From Limosilactobacillus coleohominis 101-4-CHN (GTDB lineage Bacteria; Bacillota; Bacilli; Lactobacillales; Lactobacillaceae): a stretch of 41,021 nt of DNA. Below, piece after piece: positions 15,078-23,915 of this stretch; the stretch's first letter is position 1; each line of letters begins with the position of its first letter. Both the position numbers and the translations under genes were made by a program. The notes under the pieces are model-generated. The model ran no database searches, was not told the DNA's origin, and was given only the letters and a program-made list of their open reading frames with translations. The DNA is taken from the NCBI RefSeq assembly GCF_000161935.1, contig NZ_GG698805.1, positions 67,622-108,642 on the forward strand, given 5' to 3'.

Positions 15078-15842
15078 ATGCGAAAACCATTTATCGTTGC
15101 CAACTGGAAGATGCACAAGACGGTTCAGGAGTCGGCTGATTTCGTCAAAGCAATTAAGGATCATTTGCCAGACCCAGAGAAGGTCGAAGTTGGAATTGCT
15201 GGGCAGGCTTTTGCACTATATAGTATGCACGAAGCGGCAGCTAAGTCCGGTTTACGGATTATTGCACAAAATGCTGCCCCACAGTTGTCAGGCCCTTTTA
15301 CGGGCGAGATTAGTATGCGCGGGCTCAGTCAAGCGGGCGTTAGCCATGTGATGCTGGGCCATATTGAGCGTCGCCGCCTCTTTAACGAAACTAACGAAGC
15401 GGTGCACCAAAAAGTGGAAACAGCGATTATGACTGGCCTGACCCCCATCATTTGTACGGACGAGACGATGGTACAGCGGGAGATGAATGGTGAAATTCAC
15501 TACGTTCTCAAACAACTGCAAAGTGTCTTGCATGGGGTTTCACTAGACCAAATTCGGGATATTATTATTTCCTATGAGCCAAGCTGGGCAGTCGGGGTTG
15601 GCCAACGGGCGAATACCGCACTGGCGGAAGAAGGATGTCGCCAGATTCGGCGGATGATCGCAGATATTTACACCTATGAAATTGCGGATAAGATCCGGAT
15701 CTTGTATGGTGGAAGTGTTAACCCGAAAAACATTCAAGAAATTATGGCAAAACCGGATATTGACGGTGTTTTGATTGGACGGGCAAGCCTTGATGTCGAC
15801 AATTTCTTAGCAATGGTGAACTATCAACAACAGACAAAATAA
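15078..15842 (+). CDS. tpiA: Divergent triosephosphate isomerase
   Basis: A 254-residue TIM-barrel protein that would interconvert dihydroxyacetone phosphate and glyceraldehyde 3-phosphate. The catalytic set is kept: N9 and K11 in ANWKM, H95 in GHIERR and E167 in YEPSW, with the phosphate-binding YGGSV near the C-terminus. It is clearly unlike the usual glycolytic enzyme. The near-invariant Ser after the catalytic His is Ile (GHIERR for GHSERR), the loop-6 lid reads YEPSWAVGVG for YEPVWAIGTG, and the usual CIGE-type stretch is ICTDET. It is probably a second, specialised isomerase rather than the gap-pgk-tpi enzyme; none of those genes is nearby. Start ATG 15078 follows GGAGG by 7 nt. Confidence 0.88.
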   Translation: MRKPFIVANWKMHKTVQESADFVKAIKDHLPDPEKVEVGIAGQAFALYSMHEAAAKSGLRIIAQNAAPQLSGPFTGEISMRGLSQAGVSHVMLGHIERRRLFNETNEAVHQKVETAIMTGLTPIICTDETMVQREMNGEIHYVLKQLQSVLHGVSLDQIRDIIISYEPSWAVGVGQRANTALAEEGCRQIRRMIADIYTYEIADKIRILYGGSVNPKNIQEIMAKPDIDGVLIGRASLDVDNFLAMVNYQQQTK

Positions 15843-15849
15843 AGAATTG

Positions 15850-15895
15850 GACGTGAACTCGTAGCCATTACCGGCAACGGACACGTCCTTTTTTG
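15850..15895 (+). terminator. Terminator of the tpi gene
   Basis: GGACGTG (15850-15856) pairs with CACGTCC (15883-15889), followed by a T6 run. The next gene's GGGAGGG ribosome site begins immediately afterwards. Confidence 0.78.
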
Positions 15896-15908
15896 GGAGG
15901 GATTTGAA

Positions 15909-16586
15909 ATGAATTGGAAGCCATCAGAAGCACGTAGCCTCGCCGTAGCGTTGACCTTTAGCGGTGGCTTTGTGGACGCATATACGTATATTCAGCGGGG
16001 CCACACCTTATCTGCCGGTCAGACTGGGAATGTGATCTTTTTTGCGTCTGCCTTGGCGGACCATAATGTTATGGGAATGCTGAATCGGTTAAGCACCTTT
16101 GTTGCCTTTTCCCTTGGAGTAGCCGTAGTCGGCTTTTTACATGCTCGGTTAAAGACTCAATACTGGCGAGTTGTTTGTTTATTTCCCATCGTTTTAATTT
16201 GTGGCGTGATTGGCTTTCTGCCAAAATCTGTTCCAAACTACTACATTGTGCCGGCGATTGCTTTTGGTTTAGCGATGCAAAATGCCTCATTTAGCAAAAT
16301 TCAGGGCTTGGGTTACAGTAATGCGTTCACGACTGGCAATTTAAAAAAGTCGGTGGTAGCATGGAGTGCCTACTTCTTCGGGGCGGATGACCAGCAGCAT
16401 ACCGCGGCAGTTAACTATATGTGGCTGGTATTAGCATTTGCGTTTGGTGCGATTTGTTCAGCATTATTGCAGCAATTATTGGGGCTTAGAACCATCTGGC
16501 TGGCGATTATTTTGTTAGGTGGTGGTATTAACTGTAGCTATGCACTAAGGTTACGCCGACGAAATGAATTGTTGGAGAAACAGTAA
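15909..16586 (+). CDS. YoaK/DUF1275 family membrane protein
   Basis: A 225-residue protein with about six TM helices. It has the family signature near the N-terminus (GGFVDAYTYIQRG followed by AGQTGNVIFFA) and the later NAFTTGNLKKS. YoaK/DUF1275 proteins are uncharacterised putative transporters or permease-like proteins. The C-terminus is basic (LRLRRRNELLEKQ), consistent with a cytoplasmic end. Start ATG 15909 follows GGGAGGG by 7 nt. No promoter is evident between the preceding terminator and this start, so expression may depend on readthrough. Confidence 0.85.
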   Translation: MNWKPSEARSLAVALTFSGGFVDAYTYIQRGHTLSAGQTGNVIFFASALADHNVMGMLNRLSTFVAFSLGVAVVGFLHARLKTQYWRVVCLFPIVLICGVIGFLPKSVPNYYIVPAIAFGLAMQNASFSKIQGLGYSNAFTTGNLKKSVVAWSAYFFGADDQQHTAAVNYMWLVLAFAFGAICSALLQQLLGLRTIWLAIILLGGGINCSYALRLRRRNELLEKQ

Positions 16587-16601
16587 TTCAAAAGTTTGTA
16601 G

Positions 16602-16630
16602 TTGTATTCACAATCTATCGCTCCTATACT
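16602..16630 (+). promoter_or_regulatory. Promoter of the glycerate permease-kinase pair
   Basis: -35 TTGTAT (16602-16607), 17-nt spacer, -10 TATACT (16625-16630), 48 nt before the permease start. Confidence 0.6.
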
Positions 16631-16677
16631 TAAATCTGTAATGAGTTTTTTGACAATCATATAAGGGAGATGAAATT

Positions 16678-17973
16678 GTGGTTGTGACATGGTGGGGCGC
16701 CCTAATTGGGTTAGCCATTGCAATTATTCTTATTTTACGGAAAGTCGATGCCGTTTATTCATTATTTATTGGTGCGATTTTAGGATCACTCATCGGTGGT
16801 GCTAATCTCATGCAGACCGTCAATATTTTAGTAAAAGGATCACAAAGTGTGATGGGAACGGTGGTTCGAGTCTTAGCCGCAGGAGTTTTAGCTGGGGTCA
16901 TGATGGACTCTGGAGCCGCGAATACCATTGCGCGAACGATTGTTGACCGGCTAGGTGACCGGATGGCGATTTTAGCTTTGGCTCTGGCCACGATGGTCAT
17001 TACGGCGGTCGGGGTGTTTATCCCAGTTGCTGTGTTGATTGTGGCGCCAATTGCATTGGAAGTTGGTGAACGAAGTCACATTTCTAAATTGGCGTTGTTA
17101 GTAGCCTTATCTGGTGGTGGCAAGGCCGGTAATATTATTTCACCAAACGCCAACACCATTGCTGCTGCCAAAGGATTTGGTTTGAACTTGAGTCAAGTCA
17201 TGATCGCAGACTTTATTCCAGCAGTCGTTGCGTTGATTGTTACAGTTATTGTGGCTTCCCTGATCAAACATAAGGGAGTTGCCGTAGTTAAAGAAGATTT
17301 AGCTGATAATCCCAAGATTGAGCAAAGCGATCTACCTTCGCTGAAGTCCTCTTTAGTAACACCAATCATTGCAGTAATTCTGTTACTAATTAATCCATTA
17401 GGTCAGATTTTCCATGTTCAGTGGATGAGCACGATTGATTTAGATGCCACCTATGTCCTACCATTTGCGGCGATTATTGGTGCATTAGCGATGCATAAGG
17501 GTCGCTTCTTACGTTCCTATGCCCAGACGGGGATGGTCAAGATGACTCCTGTCGTAATGATCTTGATCGGTGCCGGAGCCATTGGGGCCACCATTACCCA
17601 GTCTAGCTTGCCGCAATTACTCATTTCGGCAATTAAGGTCAGCCACATTTCAGGGGTCTTCTTAGCACCATTATCCGGAATCCTGATGGCCGGGGCTGCA
17701 GCTTCCACTTCAACCGGTGTTATTTTGGCGACAGGATCATTCTCCAAGGCGATCTTGGGCTTTGGAGTGCAACCACTGGCAGCGGCCGCGATGGTGCACA
17801 CTGGAGCGATTGTTATCGACCAATTACCACAAGGAAATTACTTCCATGTCACTGCTAATGCTATGAATATGGACATTAAGCAGCGTTCTCAAGGAATTTT
17901 ATACGAAGCAATCTGTGGTGGCTCAGCTTGTTTGACGGCCACCATCCTGTACGGTTTTCTGCACTTAATTTAG
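16678..17973 (+). CDS. GntP-family permease, probably glycerate
   Basis: A 431-residue integral membrane protein with 12 or more hydrophobic segments, of the GntP (gluconate:H+ symporter) family. Diagnostic stretches are LVALSGGGKAGNIISPNANTIA, GAGAIGATITQSSLP and SGILMAGAAASTSTGV. GntP members take up gluconate, related sugar acids or glycerate. Because a glycerate kinase starts 13 nt after the stop, glycerate is the best guess; this is context inference. Start GTG 16678 follows AGGGAGA by 7 nt; the ATG at 16670 hits a stop after five codons. Confidence 0.86.
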   Translation: MVVTWWGALIGLAIAIILILRKVDAVYSLFIGAILGSLIGGANLMQTVNILVKGSQSVMGTVVRVLAAGVLAGVMMDSGAANTIARTIVDRLGDRMAILALALATMVITAVGVFIPVAVLIVAPIALEVGERSHISKLALLVALSGGGKAGNIISPNANTIAAAKGFGLNLSQVMIADFIPAVVALIVTVIVASLIKHKGVAVVKEDLADNPKIEQSDLPSLKSSLVTPIIAVILLLINPLGQIFHVQWMSTIDLDATYVLPFAAIIGALAMHKGRFLRSYAQTGMVKMTPVVMILIGAGAIGATITQSSLPQLLISAIKVSHISGVFLAPLSGILMAGAAASTSTGVILATGSFSKAILGFGVQPLAAAAMVHTGAIVIDQLPQGNYFHVTANAMNMDIKQRSQGILYEAICGGSACLTATILYGFLHLI

Positions 17974-17985
17974 GAGGTTACGACA

Positions 17986-19128
17986 ATGAAAATTGTGATT
18001 GCACCAGATTCGTTTAAAGGGTCTTTGACTGCCAAACAAGTTGCGGAAGCCATTAAGACCGGCCTGCAACGGGTGTTGCCTAATGCTGATTATGAAATGG
18101 TGCCCATGGCCGATGGTGGTGAAGGGACGGTTCAATCGTTAGTTGACGCTACGGATGGTCATTTAGTGACTCGCCAAGTGCATAATCCCCTTAATCAAAT
18201 CAGTAACGCCTATTACGGAATTTTGGGTGATGGTAAAACAGCAGTCATCGAGATGGCCCAAGCCAGCGGGATTCAGTACGTTAATGATAAAACTCATAAC
18301 CCGCTCATCACGACAACCTATGGGACCGGGGAATTAATTTTAGATGCCCTCTACCATGGGGTGCAGAAGATTATTATGGGCATTGGCGGTTCTGCAACCA
18401 ATGATGGTGGTGCCGGGATGGCCCAAGCGCTCGGCGTCAAGCTTTTAGACAATGACGGACAAGAATTGGACTTTGGTGGCGGTGCCCTTGACCAATTGGC
18501 GCAGATTGATTTAAGTGGTCTAGATCCGCGGGTTAAAAAAACACAGTTATTAATTGCGTCTGACGTGACTAATCCACTGACGGGATCGGATGGTGCGTCG
18601 GCAGTATTCGGCCCGCAAAAGGGGGCTACTCCAGAAATGGTCAAGCAGCTTGATCGAAATCTCCACCACTATGCGGAAGTGATCAAGCGTGATTTGCACC
18701 AAGACTTGGAAAAACGACCCGGGGCTGGAGCGGCTGGCGGCTTAGGCACTGGTTTGATGGCCTTTACCAATTCTGAAATGGCCAAGGGGATTGACCTGGT
18801 AATTGAATTTACCCACCTGAAAGAACGGGCGCAAAACGCTGATCTAGTTTTTACTGGTGAAGGCGGAATTGATTTTCAAACTAAATTTGGTAAGACCCCA
18901 TACGGGGTGGCGATGGCAACGAAAGCGGTCGCTCCACACTCTTCAGTAATTGTGTTAGCTGGAAATGTTGGCAAAGGGATTGAAAGTCTCTATGGTCGTG
19001 ATGCGATGGATGCTATCTTTGCCACTCCGGAGGGGGCCAAGCCACTAGATCAAGCGATTGCTGATGGCCCGCATGATATTGCGGAAACGGCGGAAAACAT
19101 TGCACGGTTAATTAAAAAGATTGATTAA
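17986..19128 (+). CDS. glxK: Glycerate kinase (GlxK/GarK type)
   Basis: A 380-residue glycerate kinase that phosphorylates D-glycerate with ATP to 2- or 3-phosphoglycerate, feeding lower glycolysis. Family motifs: MKIVIAPDSFKGSLTA at the start, MADGGEGT, GIGGSATNDGGAGMAQALG (nucleotide/substrate loop), PGAGAAGGLGTG and FTGEGGIDFQT. The length matches the bacterial class (about 375-385). Start ATG 17986 follows AGGAGG. It forms an operon with the GntP-type permease and is followed by a large inverted repeat that may end transcription. Confidence 0.93.
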   Translation: MKIVIAPDSFKGSLTAKQVAEAIKTGLQRVLPNADYEMVPMADGGEGTVQSLVDATDGHLVTRQVHNPLNQISNAYYGILGDGKTAVIEMAQASGIQYVNDKTHNPLITTTYGTGELILDALYHGVQKIIMGIGGSATNDGGAGMAQALGVKLLDNDGQELDFGGGALDQLAQIDLSGLDPRVKKTQLLIASDVTNPLTGSDGASAVFGPQKGATPEMVKQLDRNLHHYAEVIKRDLHQDLEKRPGAGAAGGLGTGLMAFTNSEMAKGIDLVIEFTHLKERAQNADLVFTGEGGIDFQTKFGKTPYGVAMATKAVAPHSSVIVLAGNVGKGIESLYGRDAMDAIFATPEGAKPLDQAIADGPHDIAETAENIARLIKKID

Positions 19129-19131
19129 ATA

Positions 19132-19283
19132 GGGAGCGTGACAAAAGTAATTCTTCTTGGTTGAAATAAGGACAGCGCGGTACGCAAATGGGATCCAGTG
19201 CTCGGTAAAACCGAACTCTGGATCCCTATTTGCGCTCGCGGGGGCGTGAAAACGAAGCCATAAATGGCTTCTGTCACGCTCCC
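19132..19283. repeat. Compound 152-bp inverted repeat
   Basis: Outer arms GGGAGCGTGACA (19132-19143) and TGTCACGCTCCC (19272-19283) match perfectly. Nested inside are a 16-bp stem (CGCAAAT-GGGATCCAG, 19183-19198, with its complement at 19218-19234, one bulge), an inner TCGGT/ACCGA loop, and a GAAGCCA/TGGCTTC hairpin (19254-19271). It fills the space between convergent glxK and galM. It looks like a mobile or dispersed intergenic repeat serving as a bidirectional terminator. Confidence 0.88.
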
Positions 19284-19289
19284 ATTTAG

Positions 19290-20330
19290 TTAAAATTTAA
19301 TGGCGTAACGAATTTGGTGGTGGACCGGTGCCAATGGCCGTAGGGCAATGTCGCCAAATTCTGGATGATGGGGAGCATCTGGTAATGCTTGTGCTTCTAA
19401 CGCCAACGTCGCCCAGGATTTACCCGGTCGGTTTAACTTGACGGATGCGGGGAGCCCGTTAGCAGAGAAAATGACGAGGGCGTTACGGTCAGAGTACATT
19501 TGCAACTCTCGTCCAGATTGCGGATCCCTCAATTTAGCAATTGGTTCTTGGGCGAAGGTCGTGCTGGGCTTGACCACAAAGAAATCATCAAAACCCTTTT
19601 CAGGGGTCTTTAACATCTCATTTAATGCGTGACCAAGCACTTGGCCATCTTTAAAGTCGTAAGCGGATCCGAGGTTTTCCACGAGGGCCCCCGTAGGGAT
19701 CTTCTCACCATTAACGGCGAGATGGTAACGTGAATTAATGGTTAACTCTTGGCCTTCAATCGTATCAACGTCCGCATCTGCTAAGTTCCAGTAGGCGTGG
19801 TTGGTTGGATTGAAGAGGGTTGGCGCATCACTTTCACCGAACATATCAATCGTGACACTATCATCATCGTGCAGGGTGTAGACGATGTGCACGTCGGTAT
19901 TGGCCGGTATACCATCATCTTCAGGACTGTAATGATTACTTAAGATAATTTGACCAGCAGTTGCTGAAGTGGCAGTTTGAACGTGCCAAAAATGGTTTTG
20001 CCAACCTTGATCACCACTGTGGATTGAGTTGGCACCTTCGTTGGCTTGCAACTGGTATTCGTGATCATCAATTTGAAAACTGGCCTTACCAATCCGGTTA
20101 GCGACCGGGCCGATTAATTGACAAATACTGTATCCGGCATCAAGGTAATCTTCCATCGAATTCGCCGCGAGCAGTAGATTCAATTGACCATGGTCAGTAG
20201 GGATGGAGTATTCTTGCCAAATTCCTCCAAAATTCAGGACACTCATTTTCACGCCGTGATCATTGGTAACGGTGTATTTTGTAACTTCATGTTGATTTGC
20301 TTTACCAAAAGTAGTTTGTATGATTTTCAT
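19290..20330 (-). CDS. galM: Aldose 1-epimerase (mutarotase)
   Basis: A 346-residue galactose mutarotase that interconverts alpha and beta anomers at the head of the Leloir pathway. Catalytic residues are visible: the acid His H178 in NPTNHAYW, the base Glu E312 in ALEAQALPD, and the supporting His in NSIHSG. Length and motif spacing match the bacterial GalM family. Start: ATG 20330 has AAGGAG 9 nt upstream; the in-frame ATG at 20351 would place that ribosome site inside the gene, so it is rejected. A cre-like operator sits just upstream of the ribosome site. No other galactose gene is nearby. Confidence 0.92.
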   Translation of the reverse strand: MKIIQTTFGKANQHEVTKYTVTNDHGVKMSVLNFGGIWQEYSIPTDHGQLNLLLAANSMEDYLDAGYSICQLIGPVANRIGKASFQIDDHEYQLQANEGANSIHSGDQGWQNHFWHVQTATSATAGQIILSNHYSPEDDGIPANTDVHIVYTLHDDDSVTIDMFGESDAPTLFNPTNHAYWNLADADVDTIEGQELTINSRYHLAVNGEKIPTGALVENLGSAYDFKDGQVLGHALNEMLKTPEKGFDDFFVVKPSTTFAQEPIAKLRDPQSGRELQMYSDRNALVIFSANGLPASVKLNRPGKSWATLALEAQALPDAPHHPEFGDIALRPLAPVHHQIRYAIKF

Positions 20331-20345
20331 GCGGTATATCTCCTT

Positions 20346-20361
20346 ATGCAAACGCTTGCAT
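20346..20361 (-). promoter_or_regulatory. cre-like operator (CcpA) of galM
   Basis: ATGCAAACGCTTGCAT fits the catabolite-responsive element consensus WTGNAANCGNWNNCW and is nearly palindromic. It lies between the probable galM transcription start and its ribosome site, where bound CcpA would act as a roadblock. A GalR/LacI-type repressor could use it instead. Confidence 0.65.
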
Positions 20362-20467
20362 CAACATTTTACCATAACCAGTAACACTTGGATAAATAAC
20401 TTAAAAGAAACAAAAATGATAATATGTTCATTAAAAAGATAGGTGTGTTAATATGACTATGTCGTCT

Positions 20468-20488
20468 TAATTAGGAACTAATTATAAT
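20468..20488 (+). promoter_or_regulatory. Palindromic operator over the TetR gene's -10
   Basis: TAATTAG-GAA-CTAATTA (20468-20484) is a perfect 7-bp-arm palindrome that overlaps the -10 box TATAAT (20483-20488), 36 nt before the TetR start. This placement fits autorepression by the adjacent TetR regulator. Confidence 0.55.
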
Positions 20489-20523
20489 ATCTCTTTGAAA
20501 ACTAGATAGGGAGGTAAAAAAGG

Positions 20524-21081
20524 TTGAAAATGAACCGGACCGTGCGGGATTTTCAGAACGCTTTAGAAGCGTTGCTGAGAACCAAACCGTTTGAAAAAAT
20601 TACCGTGGATCAGATTTGTAATGAAGCCTTGCTTCACCGCAGTAGTTTTTATCGGTATTTTCACGATAAGTATGACTTATTGGAACAGTTGATTAATAAT
20701 CGGTTGCATCAATTAATGACAGCGGCCCCCGACGAAGAAAGTTTTATTGAGGCAGAGGTTAATTACCTAAATGATAATAAGAATATTTTTCGTCACTTGG
20801 CAGCGGATAATGCAAACAGTACGTTATATGCTGAAATGTTACGGATTATCAGTGAAGTGCTGATGAAGCAAAGCGCCGATCACACTAATCAGGGGGAAGT
20901 GATTAAGGCGATTCGTCGGTCGGATAATCCAGAGCTACAGGCCTGCACATTTGGTGGCGCAATTATGGGCGCCCTTTATTGGTGGCAATCCAATAATTAT
21001 GATGTTCCAGTAGCTGAAGTGGTTGATTTTATCAAACAATCTGTTTTACCATTCTCTACTGTATCTACTACAAACGCATAA
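20524..21081 (+). CDS. TetR-family transcriptional regulator
   Basis: A 185-residue TetR/AcrR regulator. The N-terminal helix-turn-helix is well formed (KITVDQICNEALLHRSSFYRYFHDKYDLLEQL, about residues 21-55), and the C-terminal ligand or dimer domain is variable and unassigned. TetR proteins of this type often sit just upstream of YhgE/Pip membrane proteins, as here, and presumably repress themselves and that gene through the palindrome at 20468. Start: TTG 20524 is 9 nt after GGGAGG; the ATG two codons later is a possible alternative. The spacing to the next gene is 13 nt, so the two form one operon. Confidence 0.87.
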   Translation: MKMNRTVRDFQNALEALLRTKPFEKITVDQICNEALLHRSSFYRYFHDKYDLLEQLINNRLHQLMTAAPDEESFIEAEVNYLNDNKNIFRHLAADNANSTLYAEMLRIISEVLMKQSADHTNQGEVIKAIRRSDNPELQACTFGGAIMGALYWWQSNNYDVPVAEVVDFIKQSVLPFSTVSTTNA

Positions 21082-21094
21082 TGGAGGGAGAAAG

Positions 21095-23687
21095 ATGTGG
21101 GAAATGATTAAAGCAGAATTTCGTCATATCCGGCGGAATCACCTGCTATTATTATCCTCAATTGTCATTTGCTTTATTCCATTTCTGTACAGTATCTTCT
21201 TCCTGAAGTCAGTATGGGATCCTTATGGTAGTACGCAGGATTTATGTGGCTGTAGTTAATAAGGATGTTCCGGTTGATTATCAGGGCAAAGAAATGGCTG
21301 TTGGTGACCAGATGGTCAAGGAATTAAAGCATAACAAGCAGCTCGATTGGAAGTTTGTTTCGCCAAGCAAGGCGAAATACGGAATGTCACATCGGAAGTA
21401 TTACACGGTAATTACAATTCCGAAAAACTTCTCTAAGAATGCCACAACGGTTTTAGATAAGAATCCAAAACCGATGAATTTAAAGTATCAGACCAATGAT
21501 TCGCTGAACTACATTGGTTACGTTATGAGTCAGGTCGCAATGACCCGGTTAAATGAAAAGATTCGGGCGAACGTGACGAACGCATACGCGACGACAATGT
21601 TTAAAGAATTGAAGGTGCTGGGTAAAGGGATGACCTAAGCAGCCGACGGGGCGACCCAATTAGACAATGGTTTAGTAACCTTACAAAATGGGGTTAACCA
21701 ATACGTTGCTGGAGTTTCTCAAGTTAATGATGGGGTGCAAACCTTACGAATGGGCGTAGCTCCACTTGCTTCCGGTGCTCAACAATTAGCTAGTGGTAGT
21801 ACTACCCTTGCCAACGGAATTGCTCAATACACCGGCGGGGTTGGCCAATTAGCCACGGGGTTAAATACTCTGATGGCTAATTCTGGTCAGCTGAATTCAG
21901 GTGCGGGTCAATTAAGTTCTGGCTTGAATACTTTACGGAATAATTCCGGTTCTCTACGCGCTGGTTCCAGTCAACTTTCGGCTGGTGCTAGTCAGTTGAA
22001 CAACACCGTTAATAGTCAACTGGGGAATTTACCAGTGAATGACTTAATGGGTGCGATGGATAAGGCTCAAGCATTGCAACAAAGTATGACCCAATTACAG
22101 ACTGGATTAACCCAAGCCAAGAGCGCCTTAGCTGGTGTTCAAGAAAGTGCTGGGAAGCTAGAATCAGCTGCTGGATCTCTGAGCGGAGTTAGTCAAGCTG
22201 GACAACAATTAGGTAATGTTGCGAGAAGCGATGCTAATATTGCTGCACAATTGGGTAAACTTGCTCAATCAACGAGTGATAACTCAATTAAGGCGCAATT
22301 AGGATCCTTAGCGCAAGATGCTGGTAATAATGCTAAGACTCTTCAAGGAGTCGGAACGGCACTGGGTGAGTTGAACAGCCTTGGTTCAGCACTTCAAGGA
22401 ATGCAAGGTCAGCTCAAGAATTTATCATCAATGAATGATTTATTGAACAATGCTGATACCACCATTAGCCAAGCGAATGGTTTGTTAAATACGTTGAATG
22501 GATACAAGCCAATGCTTTCTCAAATGCCAGATACGTTGAAGCAACTTCAAGGCGCAACGAGTCAAATTGCTGCTGGTGCTAACACCTTAAACGGTGGAGT
22601 GCAACAATATACGAATGGTGTTGACACTGCCGCTGCTGGTTCAAGTACCTTAGCCAGTGGAGTTAGTCAATACACTGCCGGAGTCGCCCAAGCAGGCGCT
22701 GGTGCCGGTCAATTAACTGCCAACTCTGGTCAGCTGAATTCAGGTGCTGGTCAACTTGCGAGTGCCCTTGGCCAATTAAATGCCCAAGTACCAACGCTGG
22801 TTGGCGGGGTTAACCAATTAGCAGCCGGAACTCAAAAGCTGGTTGACAATTTACCAGCCTTAACCCAAGGGATTACGAAGCTGAACGCCGGTGCCGGTCA
22901 GTTAGCTTCTGCTCTTGGTAAGGGTGCCAAGACGGTTAACGGCATTAAGCCAACCAAGAAGACGGCGAAGATGTTTGCTGAACCAACCCGGGTTAAGCAC
23001 AAGAGTTACAGCTACGTACCAAACTATGGTCACGCCTTAGCTCCATATGTCCTCTCAGTTGCCCTTTACGTTGGTGCCTTGATCTTCAACTTCGTTTACC
23101 CAATTCGGCGGGTGGCAATTCAAGGTCGTTCGCCATTGGCATGGTGGGCAAGTAAAGTGGTTCTTGGGAGCCTCATTATCACCTTGATGGCAATTGCCGA
23201 AGGTGGCATTATGATGGCCCTTGGTTTAACCGTGATCCACGTTCCATCATTCTTTGGGACTCTAATCCTGTTTGGGTTAGCATCGATGGCCGTTGTCATG
23301 TTCTTGTCAATGACCTTCGATAACCCGGGCCGGTTTATCGCCATGGTTCTGTTGATGCTCCAACTTGGTGGTTCCGGTGGGACTTTCCCAATGGAAGTCA
23401 CAATGAAGTTCTACAATGTTATTCACTTCGCATTGCCGATGACCTACTCAATCCTCGGTTTGCGTGATGGCATTAGCGATGGTCTTGGTGAACACTACGT
23501 TGCGTTCTGCAACAGTGTCCTCTTAGGCATTGCCATCGTCTTCTTCTTACTGTTGTTAGTTGCCATGATTTGGCTGCAACATCACCACTTTGCAGGTAAG
23601 TCTGAATTAGATCATAATCAAGAATTACTTGGTGAAGAAAAAGATGATGACGGAATGCACTTGCAAGACCGTGATCAAACAATTTAA
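21095..23687 (+). pseudogene. YhgE/Pip-family membrane protein, doubly disrupted
   Basis: Read through two lesions, this would encode about 864 residues. There is one N-terminal TM helix (about 15-36), an extracytoplasmic region with AVVNKDVPVDYQG, a long Gly/Ala/Gln/Ser-rich stalk of repeats of the type GAxQLxSGxxxL, and a C-terminal block of five to six TM helices, matching the YhgE/Pip (phage infection protein) family. Lesion 1: two bases are missing near 21244-21245 (DL then VAVVNKD; family members usually read DLPVAVVN), shifting the frame to TAA soon after. Lesion 2: TAA at 21636-21638 stands where CAA (Gln) is expected between KGMT and AADGATQL. Beyond these the frame stays open to 23687, so decay looks recent, unless either lesion is a sequencing error. 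Start ATG 21095 follows GGAGGGAG. Confidence 0.85.
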
Positions 23688-23691
23688 AGGC

Positions 23692-23729
23692 AATAAGGAT
23701 TCGATGATGATCATCGAATCCTTATTTTT
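23692..23729 (+). terminator. Terminator after the YhgE pseudogene
   Basis: A perfect 16-bp stem (AATAAGGATTCGATGA, 23692-23707, with its complement at 23711-23726) has a 3-nt loop and a T run. Confidence 0.94.
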
Positions 23730-23772
23730 ATACATGAAATTCAAATAAATTTGAATAAATTTCGAAAAACAC

Positions 23773-23801
23773 TTGATTTCATTCAGGACACTAGTTATTA
23801 T
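23773..23801 (+). promoter_or_regulatory. Promoter of the amino-acid-binding lipoprotein operon
   Basis: -35 TTGATT (23773-23778), 17-nt spacer, -10 TATTAT (23796-23801). It is followed by a leader of about 105 nt that contains a short ORF. Confidence 0.7.
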
Positions 23802-23845
23802 ATACACATAATTTGAATAGAAATACGAAAACGGGGGATAAAACG

Positions 23846-23890
23846 ATGCGACGACGTATAATTATGAAAATTGAGTTGATAAACATGTAG
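23846..23890 (+). CDS. Short leader ORF (14 aa, Arg-rich)
   Basis: ATG 23846 lies 8 nt after GGGGG and opens a 14-codon frame, MRRRIIMKIELINM, ending at TAG 23888-23890, 25 nt before the lipoprotein start. Three Arg codons (CGA CGA CGT) follow the start. It could be a sensing leader peptide for a transporter gene, but no clear terminator/antiterminator pair was seen, so it may be fortuitous. Confidence 0.35.
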   Translation: MRRRIIMKIELINM

Positions 23891-23915
23891 GAATAATTGC
23901 TGGAGGAAGAGAAAA

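Noticed and set aside
20331-20351. An upstream in-frame ATG for galM
   Set aside because: The AAGGAG ribosome site would then be inside the coding region; ATG 20330 is correctly spaced from it.
21735-23687. A separate 650-residue gene starting at ATG 21735
   Set aside because: The frame is continuous with the preceding 21225-21638 frame apart from one TAA, and there is no ribosome site at 21735; it is the back part of the YhgE/Pip pseudogene.
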